Shown: positions 16,329-25,073, numbered from the stretch's first letter. The stretch is 64,000 bases of DNA from Blautia sp. Marseille-P3201T (GCF_900120295.1 NZ_LT635469.1:372001-436000), one strand, 5' to 3'. Made by a program: numbers and translations. Notes: generated by a model from the letters alone, not told the origin.

Positions 16329-16658
16329 ATGAAGTATGTTTTTCCAGAATATAAAGAGAATGTAGTGTTGGGCAATGGGAAATTACAGTTAAATCCAATG
16401 TCCTATCAGGTTATCTACGAAGGAAAGGAGATAGACCTGACACCCAGGGAATTTGAAGTTTTATACCTACTGGCTTTAAAGCCAAACTGGGTAATGCCAA
16501 AGACAAATATTTATCATTCTGTATGGGGGATTCATTATCATGATGATCAGATACCATACAGAACAGTAGAATATGTGATATGGAAGATAAGAAAAAAGAT
16601 GGGATATGATATTATCGAAACGCTGGTCAATGTGGGGTATCGGTTGAAAAAGTTATAG
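16329..16658 (+). CDS. Stand-alone OmpR-type winged-helix DNA-binding protein
   Basis: A 109-aa protein behind GAGGAGG. It consists of a Trans_reg_C winged helix: LTPREFEVLYLLALKPNWVMPK then SVWG, RTVEYVIWKIRKKMG, and VNVGYRLKK at the end. The N-terminal receiver domain of a normal response regulator is missing, so control cannot be by Asp phosphorylation. It closely resembles the protein at 41788-42117 in the polyketide region. The direct-repeat promoters at 1835 and 5794 have the 11-bp period expected for this DNA-binding family, so it is the likely regulator of the peptide system. Confidence 0.88.
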   Translation: MKYVFPEYKENVVLGNGKLQLNPMSYQVIYEGKEIDLTPREFEVLYLLALKPNWVMPKTNIYHSVWGIHYHDDQIPYRTVEYVIWKIRKKMGYDIIETLVNVGYRLKKL

Positions 16659-16720
16659 TTTTCGGGAGATATAATTGAGATGAAATGGTATGTTATTATT
16701 ATTAATGGAGGATTTATTAC

Positions 16721-17200
16721 ATGAACGGAAATAAAAAAAGTGCAAAACAGTATCACCAATCTGTAATTACTGCTTTAGAAAAAAAAGTAAATGACATGAA
16801 AGATTCCGCTTATTCAGGATTGTATAGTGAAATAGCGTTTATCATTGGAATAGCAGTTATCATGATAGATACCTTTTTTCCACCAGAGGAAACGAAAGCT
16901 AATTGCGTATGGAAGATAATACTGATAGCTGTATCTATAGTCTGTATGTTTTATTTCGCTAAAAAAGTGAAAACAGTGAATGAAGTGGAAGAAGAGAAAA
17001 AGTTTTGGCCGAATTTTTTTATTCAATGGGCAACAAGTTTAGGGTATATAAATATGCCTGTAGCAATGATAGCTATTTTGGTAACATTTGATAAGGGCAA
17101 AGCATGGACATTATTTATGATGGGGGTTGCTGTAATTTTGACAGGTTTAACTTTAATAGAAGCACTTGTAAAAACTTCTAAAATTGTAAAAAGGTTGTAA
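16721..17200 (+). CDS. Small membrane protein, unknown
   Basis: A 159-aa protein behind GGAGG. It has a short charged N-terminus and four hydrophobic segments at about residues 33-51, 63-83, 103-122 and 127-147. No family recognised. It closes the peptide region before a bidirectional terminator, so it may be part of the same system, for example as an immunity protein (guess from position only). Confidence 0.65.
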   Translation: MNGNKKSAKQYHQSVITALEKKVNDMKDSAYSGLYSEIAFIIGIAVIMIDTFFPPEETKANCVWKIILIAVSIVCMFYFAKKVKTVNEVEEEKKFWPNFFIQWATSLGYINMPVAMIAILVTFDKGKAWTLFMMGVAVILTGLTLIEALVKTSKIVKRL

Positions 17201-17413
17201 GAGAAAATAAAATTGATTAAAAAATTGTATCACGTTTCCCAGCATCTTCACAATGCCATAGAACAGGTATGTGTAATAAAAGGGAACTGGAGTTTGGCGA
17301 TGAGATGTATCACATAGAGGAAAAATAGAGCAGATATGAGGAGGACATAGCTGCTTTTACTATAGGGACTAATTGAAGATACAGAATTTAAAAAAGTTCA
17401 TAATAAAGGTTAG
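17201..17413. other. Short non-coding stretch, possible gene remnant
   Basis: No convincing open frame. Two out-of-frame protein-like fragments are seen, one reading KLYHVSQHLHNAIEQV from about 17223 and one reading RELEFGDEMYHIEEK from about 17280. They suggest decayed coding sequence, but I cannot name the gene. Confidence 0.3.
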
Positions 17414-17460
17414 ACAGATTTACAGGAAATAGAATTTTTACATATCCTGTAAATCTGTTT
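17414..17460. terminator. Bidirectional terminator between converging genes
   Basis: ACAGATTTACAGGA (17414-17427) and TCCTGTAAATCTGT (17445-17458) form a perfect 14-bp stem flanked by T-rich sequence. It separates the peptide region from the convergent PPTase gene. Confidence 0.85.
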
Positions 17461-18114
17461 TTATATCGGTATAAAATAATTTTGGACTTCCGTTTCTGAC
17501 AATTTTATTAAGGAGCGTTCAGATACATTTTTCCCACAAATACAATACATATAATGGTCTTCTTGCCAGGTGTAAAATAATTTAGATAAATCAGGATTTA
17601 AAGAGTTGCATTGGGTTGCAGTACCAGTAAGACCGATTCTAAGCATTTTATAATAGGCTTCTTTTTGCGTCCATATTTTGTAAAATCTAAAAATTCGTTC
17701 AACATCTGAGGCATTGCTAATGTATTGAATTTCCGGTTGACTGAAAATGAGATCCATAATATCAAATGGTGGATAAGATATTTTTTCTACATCGGCTCCA
17801 ACTGGAGAATTAGCTGATATACAACTGATTATAGAACCATTTGAATGAGAAATACTGAAGTCATATTTAGGCTTAGATAAAAATAGCGGCTTGTGATTTT
17901 GAGAATATGAAAAGTATAATTCGGTATGCTTCAAACCAGATATAGTGCTTAATCCGATACGAGTAATAAGAGCAGAATAAAGAGAAAGTTTTTTGTCAAG
18001 TACATGAAAATATTGGTTTATTTTCTTTCTTCGTTCTTTGGAAACAAATTGCATTAAATCAGAATCTATATTTTTCCATTCGAGTGAAATAGTTGATAAA
18101 TACAGCACTAGCAC
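17461..18114 (-). CDS. 4'-phosphopantetheinyl transferase, Sfp type
   Basis: A 217-aa protein. I chose the GTG at 18114 because AGGGAGG lies 8 nt upstream on the minus strand. A longer frame upstream is hydrophobic and unlike the family. Motifs: FSISHSNG, PVGADVEKI (with the metal-binding Asp and Glu) and FYKIWTQKEAYYKMLRIGL (W-x-x-K-E-A-x-x-K). The enzyme moves the phosphopantetheine arm of CoA onto carrier proteins. The obvious client is the ACP at 36863-37099. Placement next to the carboxylase genes ties 17.4-21.8 kb to the polyketide pathway rather than to the peptides. Confidence 0.92.
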   Translation of the reverse strand: MLVLYLSTISLEWKNIDSDLMQFVSKERRKKINQYFHVLDKKLSLYSALITRIGLSTISGLKHTELYFSYSQNHKPLFLSKPKYDFSISHSNGSIISCISANSPVGADVEKISYPPFDIMDLIFSQPEIQYISNASDVERIFRFYKIWTQKEAYYKMLRIGLTGTATQCNSLNPDLSKLFYTWQEDHYMYCICGKNVSERSLIKLSETEVQNYFIPI

Positions 18115-18362
18115 GAGTAAATCCTCCCTAAGTATAATAATGAGCAGTTTACCATAGGAACAGAAAAATTTCAAATGCAAAATGAGCATCTTATAAGGAT
18201 ATTTCTGTGTAATAAAGACAAAAATATGCAAGTAAATCCAAAATCGTCTATAAGAATATAAAATATGCTATGTTAAAAAAAGTATAAAAGATAGCGTAAG
18301 AAAAGGGAATATTCTATCTAATAATCTTATTCTTATAACATCATGTAATATGGAGGCAAGGA

Positions 18363-18779
18363 ATGAAAACAGAAGAAATTGTACACTTATTAGAAAATGT
18401 ATACAAATATAATATATCAGAGCTTAGTATAAAAAGTGGAGATGAGAAGATTATCATCAAAAATGGCATTGATGAAAGGGCAGTTGATACTGTGGAAACT
18501 GTAACTGAAAGAATAGAGGGTGAAAGTAAAAATAGAATTGATGAAGAAAATATTATAAAATCACCCTTGGTGGGGCGTTTTTATGCAGCCCCTGCTATCG
18601 GAAGTGATAATTATGTTAAAGTGGGAGATAAAGTAGAAGAGGGGCAAACACTTGCTATTATCGAAGCAATGAAATTAATGAATGAAATTAAGAGTGAATA
18701 TAGCGGAACTATTAAAAGCATATTAGTAAAAAATGAAGAACTGGTGGAGTATGGACAGCCCTTATTTGTTTTAGTTTGA
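18363..18779 (+). CDS. accB: Acetyl-CoA carboxylase biotin carboxyl carrier protein
   Basis: A 138-aa protein behind GGAGG. The N-terminal part is a short helix-rich region, then a Pro/Ala-poor linker (about 40-65) and the biotinyl domain with EAMKLMNEI, biotin on Lys104. The carboxylase makes malonyl-CoA. It is the first gene of an accB-accC-accDA operon inside the island. Because the host surely has its own carboxylase, this set probably supplies extra malonyl-CoA for polyketide synthesis. Confidence 0.93.
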   Translation: MKTEEIVHLLENVYKYNISELSIKSGDEKIIIKNGIDERAVDTVETVTERIEGESKNRIDEENIIKSPLVGRFYAAPAIGSDNYVKVGDKVEEGQTLAIIEAMKLMNEIKSEYSGTIKSILVKNEELVEYGQPLFVLV

Positions 18780-18790
18780 AAGGAGTTTTT

Positions 18791-20131
18791 ATGTTTGAAA
18801 AAATACTTATTGCTAATAGAGGAGAAATAGCTGTACGAATTATAAAAGTATGTAAAGAGATGGGAATTAAGTCTGTAGCTATATATTCAGAGGCAGATAA
18901 AGACGCTTTACATACAAAAATGGCAGATGAGGCGATATGTATAGGACCTGCACCGTCAGGAGATAGTTATCTCAATATGGAAAATATTATTAGTGCAGCT
19001 GTAGGAACAGGAGCTCAGGCAATTCACCCAGGTTTTGGATTTTTATCAGAAAATAGTCTTTTTGCGGAAAAGTGCAAAGTATGTAATATTACATTCATTG
19101 GTCCAACACCAGAAGTGATTTGTAAAATGGGAAATAAAGTTGAAGCACGTAATATGATGAGAAATGCGGGAGTTCCGATTATATCAGGAAGCAGGACTCC
19201 CGTTTTTGATGTGTGTGAAGCAAAAAAAGTGGCATTAGAGCTTGGATTTCCAATTATGATAAAGGCAGCAGCAGGTGGTGGCGGAAAAGGTATGAGGATA
19301 TCCAATACAGAAGATGATTTTAATGAAAACTTTGTAACAGCCCAGATGGAAGCTAATAGTTCATTTAGAGATGGAACGATGTATTTAGAAAGGTATATAG
19401 AAGCGCCAAATCATATAGAATTTCAAATACTTGCAGATAAATATGGAAATGTTATACAGTTGGGAGAAAGAGATTGTTCTATTCAAAGGCATCATCAGAA
19501 AATTATTGAAGAAGCTCCTAGCCCAAAACTATCGGTAAAATTAAGAAAAGAAATGGGAAATATAGCGATCAAAGTTGCAAAAATTGTAAACTACGAAGGT
19601 GCAGGTACAGTAGAATTCTTGCTTGATAAGTTCGGAAAGTATTATTTTATTGAGATGAATACACGTATTCAAGTAGAACATGGAATTACAGAGATGATAT
19701 CTAATGTTGACATTGTTAAGGAACAGATAAAAATTGCAGCAGGCTATTCGCTTGAGTTTAAGCAAGAAAATATCTTACTGCAGGGTCATGCTATCGAATG
19801 TAGAATTAATGCGGAAAATCCGAAGATGGGTTTTGTCCCATGTCCTGGAAAAATTAATAATGTTTATTTTCCAAGTGGTAATGGTGTTCGCATTGATACT
19901 GCATTATTTAATGGTTGTAGTGTTTCACCTTTTTATGATTCTATGCTTGCAAAAATTATAGTGTATGATTCAGAACGAAAAAAGGCTATTAGAAAAATGA
20001 AAAATGTTTTAGAAAAAATAAAAATAGACGGAATTATAACTAATTTAGAATTTCAAAATGCTATTCTAAATCACCGCGATTTTGAAGAAGGGAATTTTAC
20101 AACGGACTTTATTGTAGATAAGTTTAGCTGA
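18791..20131 (+). CDS. accC: Biotin carboxylase subunit of acetyl-CoA carboxylase
   Basis: A 446-aa enzyme; ATG at 18791 follows AAAGGAG, 11 nt after the accB stop. ATP-grasp motifs are intact: GEIAVRIIK near the start, HPGFGFLSEN, KAAAGGGGKGMR as the glycine-rich loop, EAPSPKLS, EFLLDKFGKYYFIEMNTRIQ with the metal-binding Glu, and QVEHGITE (Val-Thr usual, here Gly-Ile). Length is normal for the family. It carboxylates biotin on AccB. Confidence 0.94.
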   Translation: MFEKILIANRGEIAVRIIKVCKEMGIKSVAIYSEADKDALHTKMADEAICIGPAPSGDSYLNMENIISAAVGTGAQAIHPGFGFLSENSLFAEKCKVCNITFIGPTPEVICKMGNKVEARNMMRNAGVPIISGSRTPVFDVCEAKKVALELGFPIMIKAAAGGGGKGMRISNTEDDFNENFVTAQMEANSSFRDGTMYLERYIEAPNHIEFQILADKYGNVIQLGERDCSIQRHHQKIIEEAPSPKLSVKLRKEMGNIAIKVAKIVNYEGAGTVEFLLDKFGKYYFIEMNTRIQVEHGITEMISNVDIVKEQIKIAAGYSLEFKQENILLQGHAIECRINAENPKMGFVPCPGKINNVYFPSGNGVRIDTALFNGCSVSPFYDSMLAKIIVYDSERKKAIRKMKNVLEKIKIDGIITNLEFQNAILNHRDFEEGNFTTDFIVDKFS

Positions 20132-20158
20132 TAATAAAGAAATAAGAGGAATGACATT

Positions 20159-21814
20159 ATGAATGACAAAGATAATCGAACAGATAGAAATAAAGAAAAT
20201 ATACCAGCAGTACCACCTGGAATGTGGATTAAGTGTACGAAATGTGGAAAATTGATTTATAGAAAAGAGTTAGAAAAAAATAAATTTATTTGTATGAAAT
20301 GTGGAAAATATTTTAGAATGCCTTCGGAAAATAGAATTTTGGATATTATAGATGAAGGATCATTTGTTGAACTGTTTACAGATGTATTGGATAAAAATCC
20401 AATTGATTTTCCAGGATATAGTGAAAAAAAAGAGATAATTAAAAAGGAAACTAATTTAGAGGAAGCTGTTATTACAGGAAAAGCGTCAATAGGGCATATA
20501 GAGGTTATGCTTGGTGTATGTGATACAAGATATCTGATGGGAAGTATGGGGTATATTGTAGGCGAGAAAATAACAAAATTATTCGAAAATGCAACCAAAG
20601 CCCAGCTACCAGTTATTATGATTAATTGTTCAGGAGGCGCACGTATGCAAGAAGGCATCATATCCTTGATGCAAATGGCAAAGACAGTAGATTCGGTAAA
20701 ACAACATTCAGATGCGGGGTTATTGTATATATCAGTTTTGACAGATCCGACAACCGGTGGGGTGGCCGCTAGTTTTGCTATGTTAGGTGATGTGATATTG
20801 GCTGAACCAAATTCATTAATTGGGTTTGCGGGTCCACGAGTAATTGAACAAACTACAAAACAGAAGTTGCCTGTAGGATTTCAAACCTCAGAATTTTTAT
20901 ATGAACATGGATTCCTTGATATGATTGTTATAAGAAGAGAATTAAAGGAACGTATCTATGAAATTCTTAAAGCTCACCAAAAGCCAAAGGTTATAGAAAG
21001 AAAACGTAAAACAATTTCTGTGTGCACTTTTTGTGATTATAAGGACAGTTGGAAAAAAGTACAATTATCAAGAAAAATAGATAGACCGACGACAGTAGAC
21101 TATATCACCCATGTATTTGAAAGATTTATAGAATTTCATGGAGACGGTGAAACCGGAGAGGATCAAGCAATAATTGGAGGTATAGCCTTTTTAGATAATA
21201 TTCCAGTTACAGTTATAGGACATCAAAAGGGAAAAACGACAGAAGAAAGAATTATTAGAAATTTCGGAATGGCACACCCTGAAGGATATAGAAAAGCAAT
21301 TCGTCTTATGAAAGAAGCGGAGAAATTTAGAAGACCAATTATAACATTTATAGATACACCTGGTGCAGCATGTGGAGTTGAGGCTGAAAAAAGAGGAGAA
21401 GCATCTGCAATAGCAAAATGTATATATGAAATGTTCAATTTAAAAGTGCCGATTTTGAGTATACTTATAGGCGAAGGTGGGAGTGGAGGAGCTTTAGGTT
21501 TAGCTGTTGCAAATGAGGTTTGGGCTATGGAAAATTCTACATATTCAATACTTTCTCCAGAAGGTTTCGCTTCTATTTTATGGAAAAATGAAAAACGTGC
21601 AAAAGAGGCAGCAAACCTTATGAAAATGACGGCAAAAGATTTATTAGATTTAGGAGTGATTGAGAAAATATTACCAGAAGGGAATGGAGCATCAGAGTTC
21701 AAAGTAATTACAGATTTTCTACAAGTTCAAATTCTTGATTTTATATATAATATGTCCCTTAAAAATGAAGATGAAATAGTGGCTTCAAGAGAAACAAGAT
21801 TTAGAAGTTTTTAG
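20159..21814 (+). CDS. Fused acetyl-CoA carboxyltransferase (AccD-AccA)
   Basis: A 551-aa protein joining both carboxyltransferase subunits. Residues 1-275 are AccD-like: a C4 zinc ribbon at C26, C29, C45 and C48, then the crotonase-type core with NCSGGARMQEG and PTTGGVAASFAMLGD. From about 300 on it is AccA-like: HQKGKTTEERIIRNFGMAHPEGYRKA, FIDTPGAACG and GEGGSGGALGLAVAN. A second C-x2-C (VCTFC) sits in the joint near residue 288. In most bacteria the two are separate chains; fusion fixes a 1:1 ratio. It overlaps no neighbour and ends at a hairpin shared with the convergent repressor gene. Confidence 0.92.
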   Translation: MNDKDNRTDRNKENIPAVPPGMWIKCTKCGKLIYRKELEKNKFICMKCGKYFRMPSENRILDIIDEGSFVELFTDVLDKNPIDFPGYSEKKEIIKKETNLEEAVITGKASIGHIEVMLGVCDTRYLMGSMGYIVGEKITKLFENATKAQLPVIMINCSGGARMQEGIISLMQMAKTVDSVKQHSDAGLLYISVLTDPTTGGVAASFAMLGDVILAEPNSLIGFAGPRVIEQTTKQKLPVGFQTSEFLYEHGFLDMIVIRRELKERIYEILKAHQKPKVIERKRKTISVCTFCDYKDSWKKVQLSRKIDRPTTVDYITHVFERFIEFHGDGETGEDQAIIGGIAFLDNIPVTVIGHQKGKTTEERIIRNFGMAHPEGYRKAIRLMKEAEKFRRPIITFIDTPGAACGVEAEKRGEASAIAKCIYEMFNLKVPILSILIGEGGSGGALGLAVANEVWAMENSTYSILSPEGFASILWKNEKRAKEAANLMKMTAKDLLDLGVIEKILPEGNGASEFKVITDFLQVQILDFIYNMSLKNEDEIVASRETRFRSF

Positions 21815-21828
21815 ATAGAGTTGATAAA

Positions 21829-21852
21829 GACTGAAGCGAAAAAACTTCAGTC
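21829..21852. terminator. Bidirectional terminator
   Basis: GACTGAAG and CTTCAGTC form an 8-bp stem with an A-rich 8-nt loop, with T-rich flanks on both strands. It lies between accDA and the convergent XRE gene. Confidence 0.75.
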
Positions 21853-21860
21853 TTTATTGA

Positions 21861-22208
21861 TTATTTTAAGTTGCGATTATGTAAAGAGATAAGTGTATTT
21901 TTTACTAGGTCATGTATAAAGCATATTTCTTTAGTTGAACAGTTTTTTAAAAGTAGAGAAATTTCTGTTTCATATACATTTGATGCTTGATTAATGCAGT
22001 CACATAATAATTCATCGGCAGATACATCAAGAGCATTTGCAATAGAAATAAAGGTTGTTAAACTTAGTTTGGTACAGCCTGTTTCAATATGCGAAATGTG
22101 TGTTGTTCCAACATCTGCTTTTTCTGCCAAAGCTTCTTGGGTAAGATTCTGGGATAGGCGTTTTTCACGAATACGTTTACCTAGGTTTACAAAATTGTTA
22201 TCTTTCAT
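21861..22208 (-). CDS. XRE-family transcriptional regulator
   Basis: A 115-aa protein. The ATG at 22208 follows GGAGG on the minus strand. Residues 10-65 form a Cro/C1-type helix-turn-helix (LTQEALAEKADVGTTHISHIETG), followed by LTTFISIANALDVSADELL. The C-terminal helical tail may mediate dimerisation. Divergent from the Agr-type two-component genes, it probably regulates itself and them. Confidence 0.88.
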   Translation of the reverse strand: MKDNNFVNLGKRIREKRLSQNLTQEALAEKADVGTTHISHIETGCTKLSLTTFISIANALDVSADELLCDCINQASNVYETEISLLLKNCSTKEICFIHDLVKNTLISLHNRNLK

Positions 22209-22446
22209 AATTGCACCTCCATGATTATATGTGTATTGTATGTGCAACCAAAATATTTCTTAATAACCTATATGTGCATATAGACTAAATAATGATAGTT
22301 TTAAGATGTTTAGAGAGTGTATGAAATAAAGCACATGGAATATATATTATTTAATCGGATTGCACTAATAAGATATGTAAACTATTTGGTAGAATCGCTA
22401 AAATCATGTTCACAGAAAGAAAAAAAATAAGGCAGAGGTGATAAAT

Positions 22447-23187
22447 ATGCCAAGAATAGCAATTGTAGATGATCAGGAAGAGTATTTAGAAGAAATTTGT
22501 AATTTAATAGAGAAGTTTTATTTTAAAAATGGAATTCCATACGTTGTGAATACTTTTTCAAATGCACAGTTGTTACTATACGAAATGGAAGAAAAATTGT
22601 ATTTTGATATTTATCTATTAGATATTGAAATGCCTGGGATAAACGGACTATCTTTAGCTGAAAAAATACGTTCTATGGATGATGCAGGATATATTGTGTT
22701 TATCACGTCACATTTAAAATTTTTAATAAATGGATATGATTATTTTGCATATCAGTTTATCCCTAAAAATAATTTGAAAAAGAAGTTGATATCGACATTA
22801 GAATCATTACAAAAAAGGCTGGATATTGAAGAAGAAAAGTTTTATCAAATATGTACTAATCATAGATATGAGAAAATTTTATATAAGGATATCTATTATG
22901 TGTATAAAGATGAAAAATATGCGATTTTTGTTACCCAAAACGGAAATATACCTATACGAGAAACCTTGAAGAACATTTATAAAGATTTAGAACAAAAAGA
23001 ATTTATTTTTATAGATAGAGGATACATTGTTAATGTCGTACACATTATGAGTTTATATAAAAATACTATTTACTTGCGTAATAGTAAAAATCTTAAAATT
23101 AGTAGAACATATACTGAAGAGGTAAAAAAGAGAATTCACACTTATTGGAAGGAACACACAACAAATGGAAGAGATATACATACTTAA
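22447..23187 (+). CDS. LytTR-family response regulator (AgrA/ComE-like)
   Basis: A 246-aa protein; ATG at 22447 follows GAGGTGA. Receiver domain at residues 1-120 with the acidic pair DDQ near the start, the phospho-acceptor in YLLDIEMPG and a Lys in FIPKNN. The C-terminal LytTR domain covers about 140-240. This family usually regulates bacteriocin or quorum-sensing loci. Its stop overlaps the kinase start by 23 nt. Likely regulates the lanthipeptide promoter at 24498. Confidence 0.92.
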   Translation: MPRIAIVDDQEEYLEEICNLIEKFYFKNGIPYVVNTFSNAQLLLYEMEEKLYFDIYLLDIEMPGINGLSLAEKIRSMDDAGYIVFITSHLKFLINGYDYFAYQFIPKNNLKKKLISTLESLQKRLDIEEEKFYQICTNHRYEKILYKDIYYVYKDEKYAIFVTQNGNIPIRETLKNIYKDLEQKEFIFIDRGYIVNVVHIMSLYKNTIYLRNSKNLKISRTYTEEVKKRIHTYWKEHTTNGRDIHT

Positions 23188-24466
23188 TGTACTCCAATAT
23201 TTACTAGGATATTTTGAGATTTATATGTGTTTTGAGATACTCCGAAAAGTTTATAAAAAGGAAAATACAAAGATAAAACAATGTTTTGAAATATTGATTT
23301 GTATAAGTTTGGCAGTAATAGAAGCTATTAATCGTAGCTTTCGATTATATTCTATTTTATTAATTGCTGTTGTTATAATCGTAATAAGTATAACGTTCTC
23401 ATTGATTTATAAAATCAAATTACGATATACATTGCTTCATACCTCATTGTATTGTTTGAGTTTAGAATTATTAGATCTATTTATCATATTCACAATGGGA
23501 ATAGTGTTACATAAAGAGGATTTGGGGATTATTATAGGAAGACGAAACAGTATATCCAGAATATTGGCATTGTTTTTGGGAAGAGCTTTAATGTTTCTAA
23601 TTTCCTTAGCCATAGTGAGGTATAAAGAACTTATAGATAAAAACCGCATAGGATCACTCGTGTTGATTTTGTTATCGGAAATTATCGGAGTTATATATTT
23701 TCAATCAGTGTATGCAGGCGATTCTATTCCTGATTTAGCAAAAGGATATTATATGTATTTCGTTATCATTATTTTAGCGATAATGTTTTTTGCTATATAT
23801 TCGATTTATAGAAGTGCGTTGGAAGAAAGTAAAATTATTAAATTGAGAAATCGAATGTTGGAACGTAATTATGAAGATCTTAAAGTATATTATAATGATT
23901 CTCGAACTTTATTTCATGATTATAGAGCCCATATTACTTTGCTGCAAAAATATTTGGAAGAAAATCAAATAGATAAAGCCTGTTTATATCTCAATAGTAT
24001 TAATAAACCACTTGCGGAATTGGAAAAGAAAATTTATACAGGAAATGCAGTTATTGATCTGGTAATGAATTATAAATTATCAGAACTAAAAGAAAAGAAT
24101 ATTAAAATAGAATATGATATTATGCCAATCGATTTTGGCAACTACCATTTTGAAGAAAGTGATATATTTGTTATTTTATACAACTTGTTCGATAATGCTA
24201 TAGAAGCTTGTGAAAATATCTACACAAGAGAAAAATGGATTTATTTATCATTAAGGCTTATTAATAATATGTTTATGCTTTGTATACAAAACAGCTACGA
24301 AATCGAGCCTAAATACGAAAATGGAGAACTTTTAACTATAAAAACAGATAAGCATTTTCATGGAATTGGTATGAAGAGTGTGAAGAAAATTGTTGAAAAA
24401 TATGAAGGACAGTTAGAATATGATAATAAGCAAAATATATTTGAAGTTAGCATAACCCTTTTTTGA
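23165..24466 (+). CDS. AgrC-like sensor histidine kinase
   Basis: A 433-aa protein. About six to seven membrane segments fill residues 5-215, then a cytoplasmic coil. The H-box is LFHDYRAHITLL, the N-box NLFDNAIEACE and the G-box HGIGMKSVKKIVEKY, typical of GHKL kinases of the AgrC/ComD type. No AgrB/AgrD pair is nearby, so the signal may be the mature lanthipeptide or a peptide from elsewhere. Operonic with the LytTR regulator. Confidence 0.92.
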   Translation: MEEIYILNVLQYLLGYFEIYMCFEILRKVYKKENTKIKQCFEILICISLAVIEAINRSFRLYSILLIAVVIIVISITFSLIYKIKLRYTLLHTSLYCLSLELLDLFIIFTMGIVLHKEDLGIIIGRRNSISRILALFLGRALMFLISLAIVRYKELIDKNRIGSLVLILLSEIIGVIYFQSVYAGDSIPDLAKGYYMYFVIIILAIMFFAIYSIYRSALEESKIIKLRNRMLERNYEDLKVYYNDSRTLFHDYRAHITLLQKYLEENQIDKACLYLNSINKPLAELEKKIYTGNAVIDLVMNYKLSELKEKNIKIEYDIMPIDFGNYHFEESDIFVILYNLFDNAIEACENIYTREKWIYLSLRLINNMFMLCIQNSYEIEPKYENGELLTIKTDKHFHGIGMKSVKKIVEKYEGQLEYDNKQNIFEVSITLF

Positions 24467-24497
24467 AGGTCAAAAAATTGTAAGTTAAGACATAATA

Positions 24498-24525
24498 CTG
24501 ACAAAATCTAAAAATATGGTATTAT
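24498..24525 (+). promoter_or_regulatory. Promoter of the lanthipeptide precursor
   Basis: CTGACA at 24498-24503 and TATTAT at 24520-24525 with a 16-bp spacer, 25 nt before the precursor start. The region upstream is AT-rich and may hold LytTR sites, which I could not define. Confidence 0.5.
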
Positions 24526-24550
24526 TTTAATAATCAAAGGAGGAGAAAAA

Positions 24551-24712
24551 ATGAAAACATGTTCAGAAAGAAATGAGCAGCGGATAAATAGTTTACAATT
24601 ATCAGAAAGTTTGGAAGACGAAATAAAGGAACTTGATGGAAAGAATGTAGAAGCAGGAGATGTTATTTTTACTACAGATACATCTTCATTTCTTACAATA
24701 GTTTGCTGCTAA
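24551..24712 (+). CDS. Class II lanthipeptide precursor (LanA-like)
   Basis: A 53-aa peptide behind AGGAGGAG. An acidic leader (residues 1 to about 36, with LSESLEDEIKELDGKNVEAG) ends in Ala-Gly and is followed by a core reading DVIFTTDTSSFLTIVCC. The core offers Thr and Ser at six positions (41, 42, 44, 45, 46, 49) and two C-terminal Cys (52, 53) for lanthionine rings. The double Cys at the end recalls the lacticin 481 group. A single Cys at position 4 of the leader is unusual. LanM at 25958 is the likely modifying enzyme. No second precursor is seen. Confidence 0.8.
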   Translation: MKTCSERNEQRINSLQLSESLEDEIKELDGKNVEAGDVIFTTDTSSFLTIVCC

Positions 24713-24741
24713 AATATTTTTAAATAAAAGGAGATATTAAT

Positions 24742-25068
24742 ATGGAAAATGAATTTACCGGTTTTAATTGTTTTATGGAAGAAAGTAGCGAAGTAGGTAA
24801 GGCATATATTGACATGATTTTGCAGCAGGAAAAGGCAAGTGCATTGGATAATAAAACACGTGAATTAGCGTATATTGCAGTGCTTGCAGCTACAGGAATT
24901 ATGGGTGGTTTGCTTTATCATGTACAATCTGCTAAAAAGTTAGGCGCAAGTCGTGATGAGGTAAAGAGTGCAATACTGGTGGGATTACCGGCTGTCGGAT
25001 TGACCATTATTGATCCGTTGGAAGCCGCTCTTAAAGCCTTTGACGGAAAATCAGACCAAATCCTTTGA
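24742..25068 (+). CDS. Carboxymuconolactone decarboxylase (CMD/AhpD) family protein
   Basis: A 108-aa all-helical protein behind AAAGGAG, 29 nt after the precursor. It has the CMD-family pattern (LDNKTRELAYIAVLAATG, then HVQSAKKLGASRDEVKSAILVGLPAVG). The C-x2-C redox pair of AhpD is absent; the only Cys is at position 10. Its role in a lanthipeptide locus is unknown: it could be a folding or binding partner, or a redox protein. It shares a transcript with the precursor up to the terminator at 25074. Confidence 0.8.
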   Translation: MENEFTGFNCFMEESSEVGKAYIDMILQQEKASALDNKTRELAYIAVLAATGIMGGLLYHVQSAKKLGASRDEVKSAILVGLPAVGLTIIDPLEAALKAFDGKSDQIL

Positions 25069-25073
25069 TTAAA

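Noticed and set aside
16189-16398. Minus-strand open frame opposite the regulator gene
   Set aside because: It is the antisense of well-supported genes with strong ribosome sites and has no family-like sequence.
18248-18336. Inverted 9-mers TATAAGAAT and ATTCTTATA before accB
   Set aside because: About 70 bp apart in very AT-rich DNA; chance pairing is likely and no regulator is implicated.
22447-24466. A complete Agr quorum-sensing locus
   Set aside because: Only AgrA- and AgrC-like genes are present. No AgrB protease or AgrD precursor is visible in the flanks.
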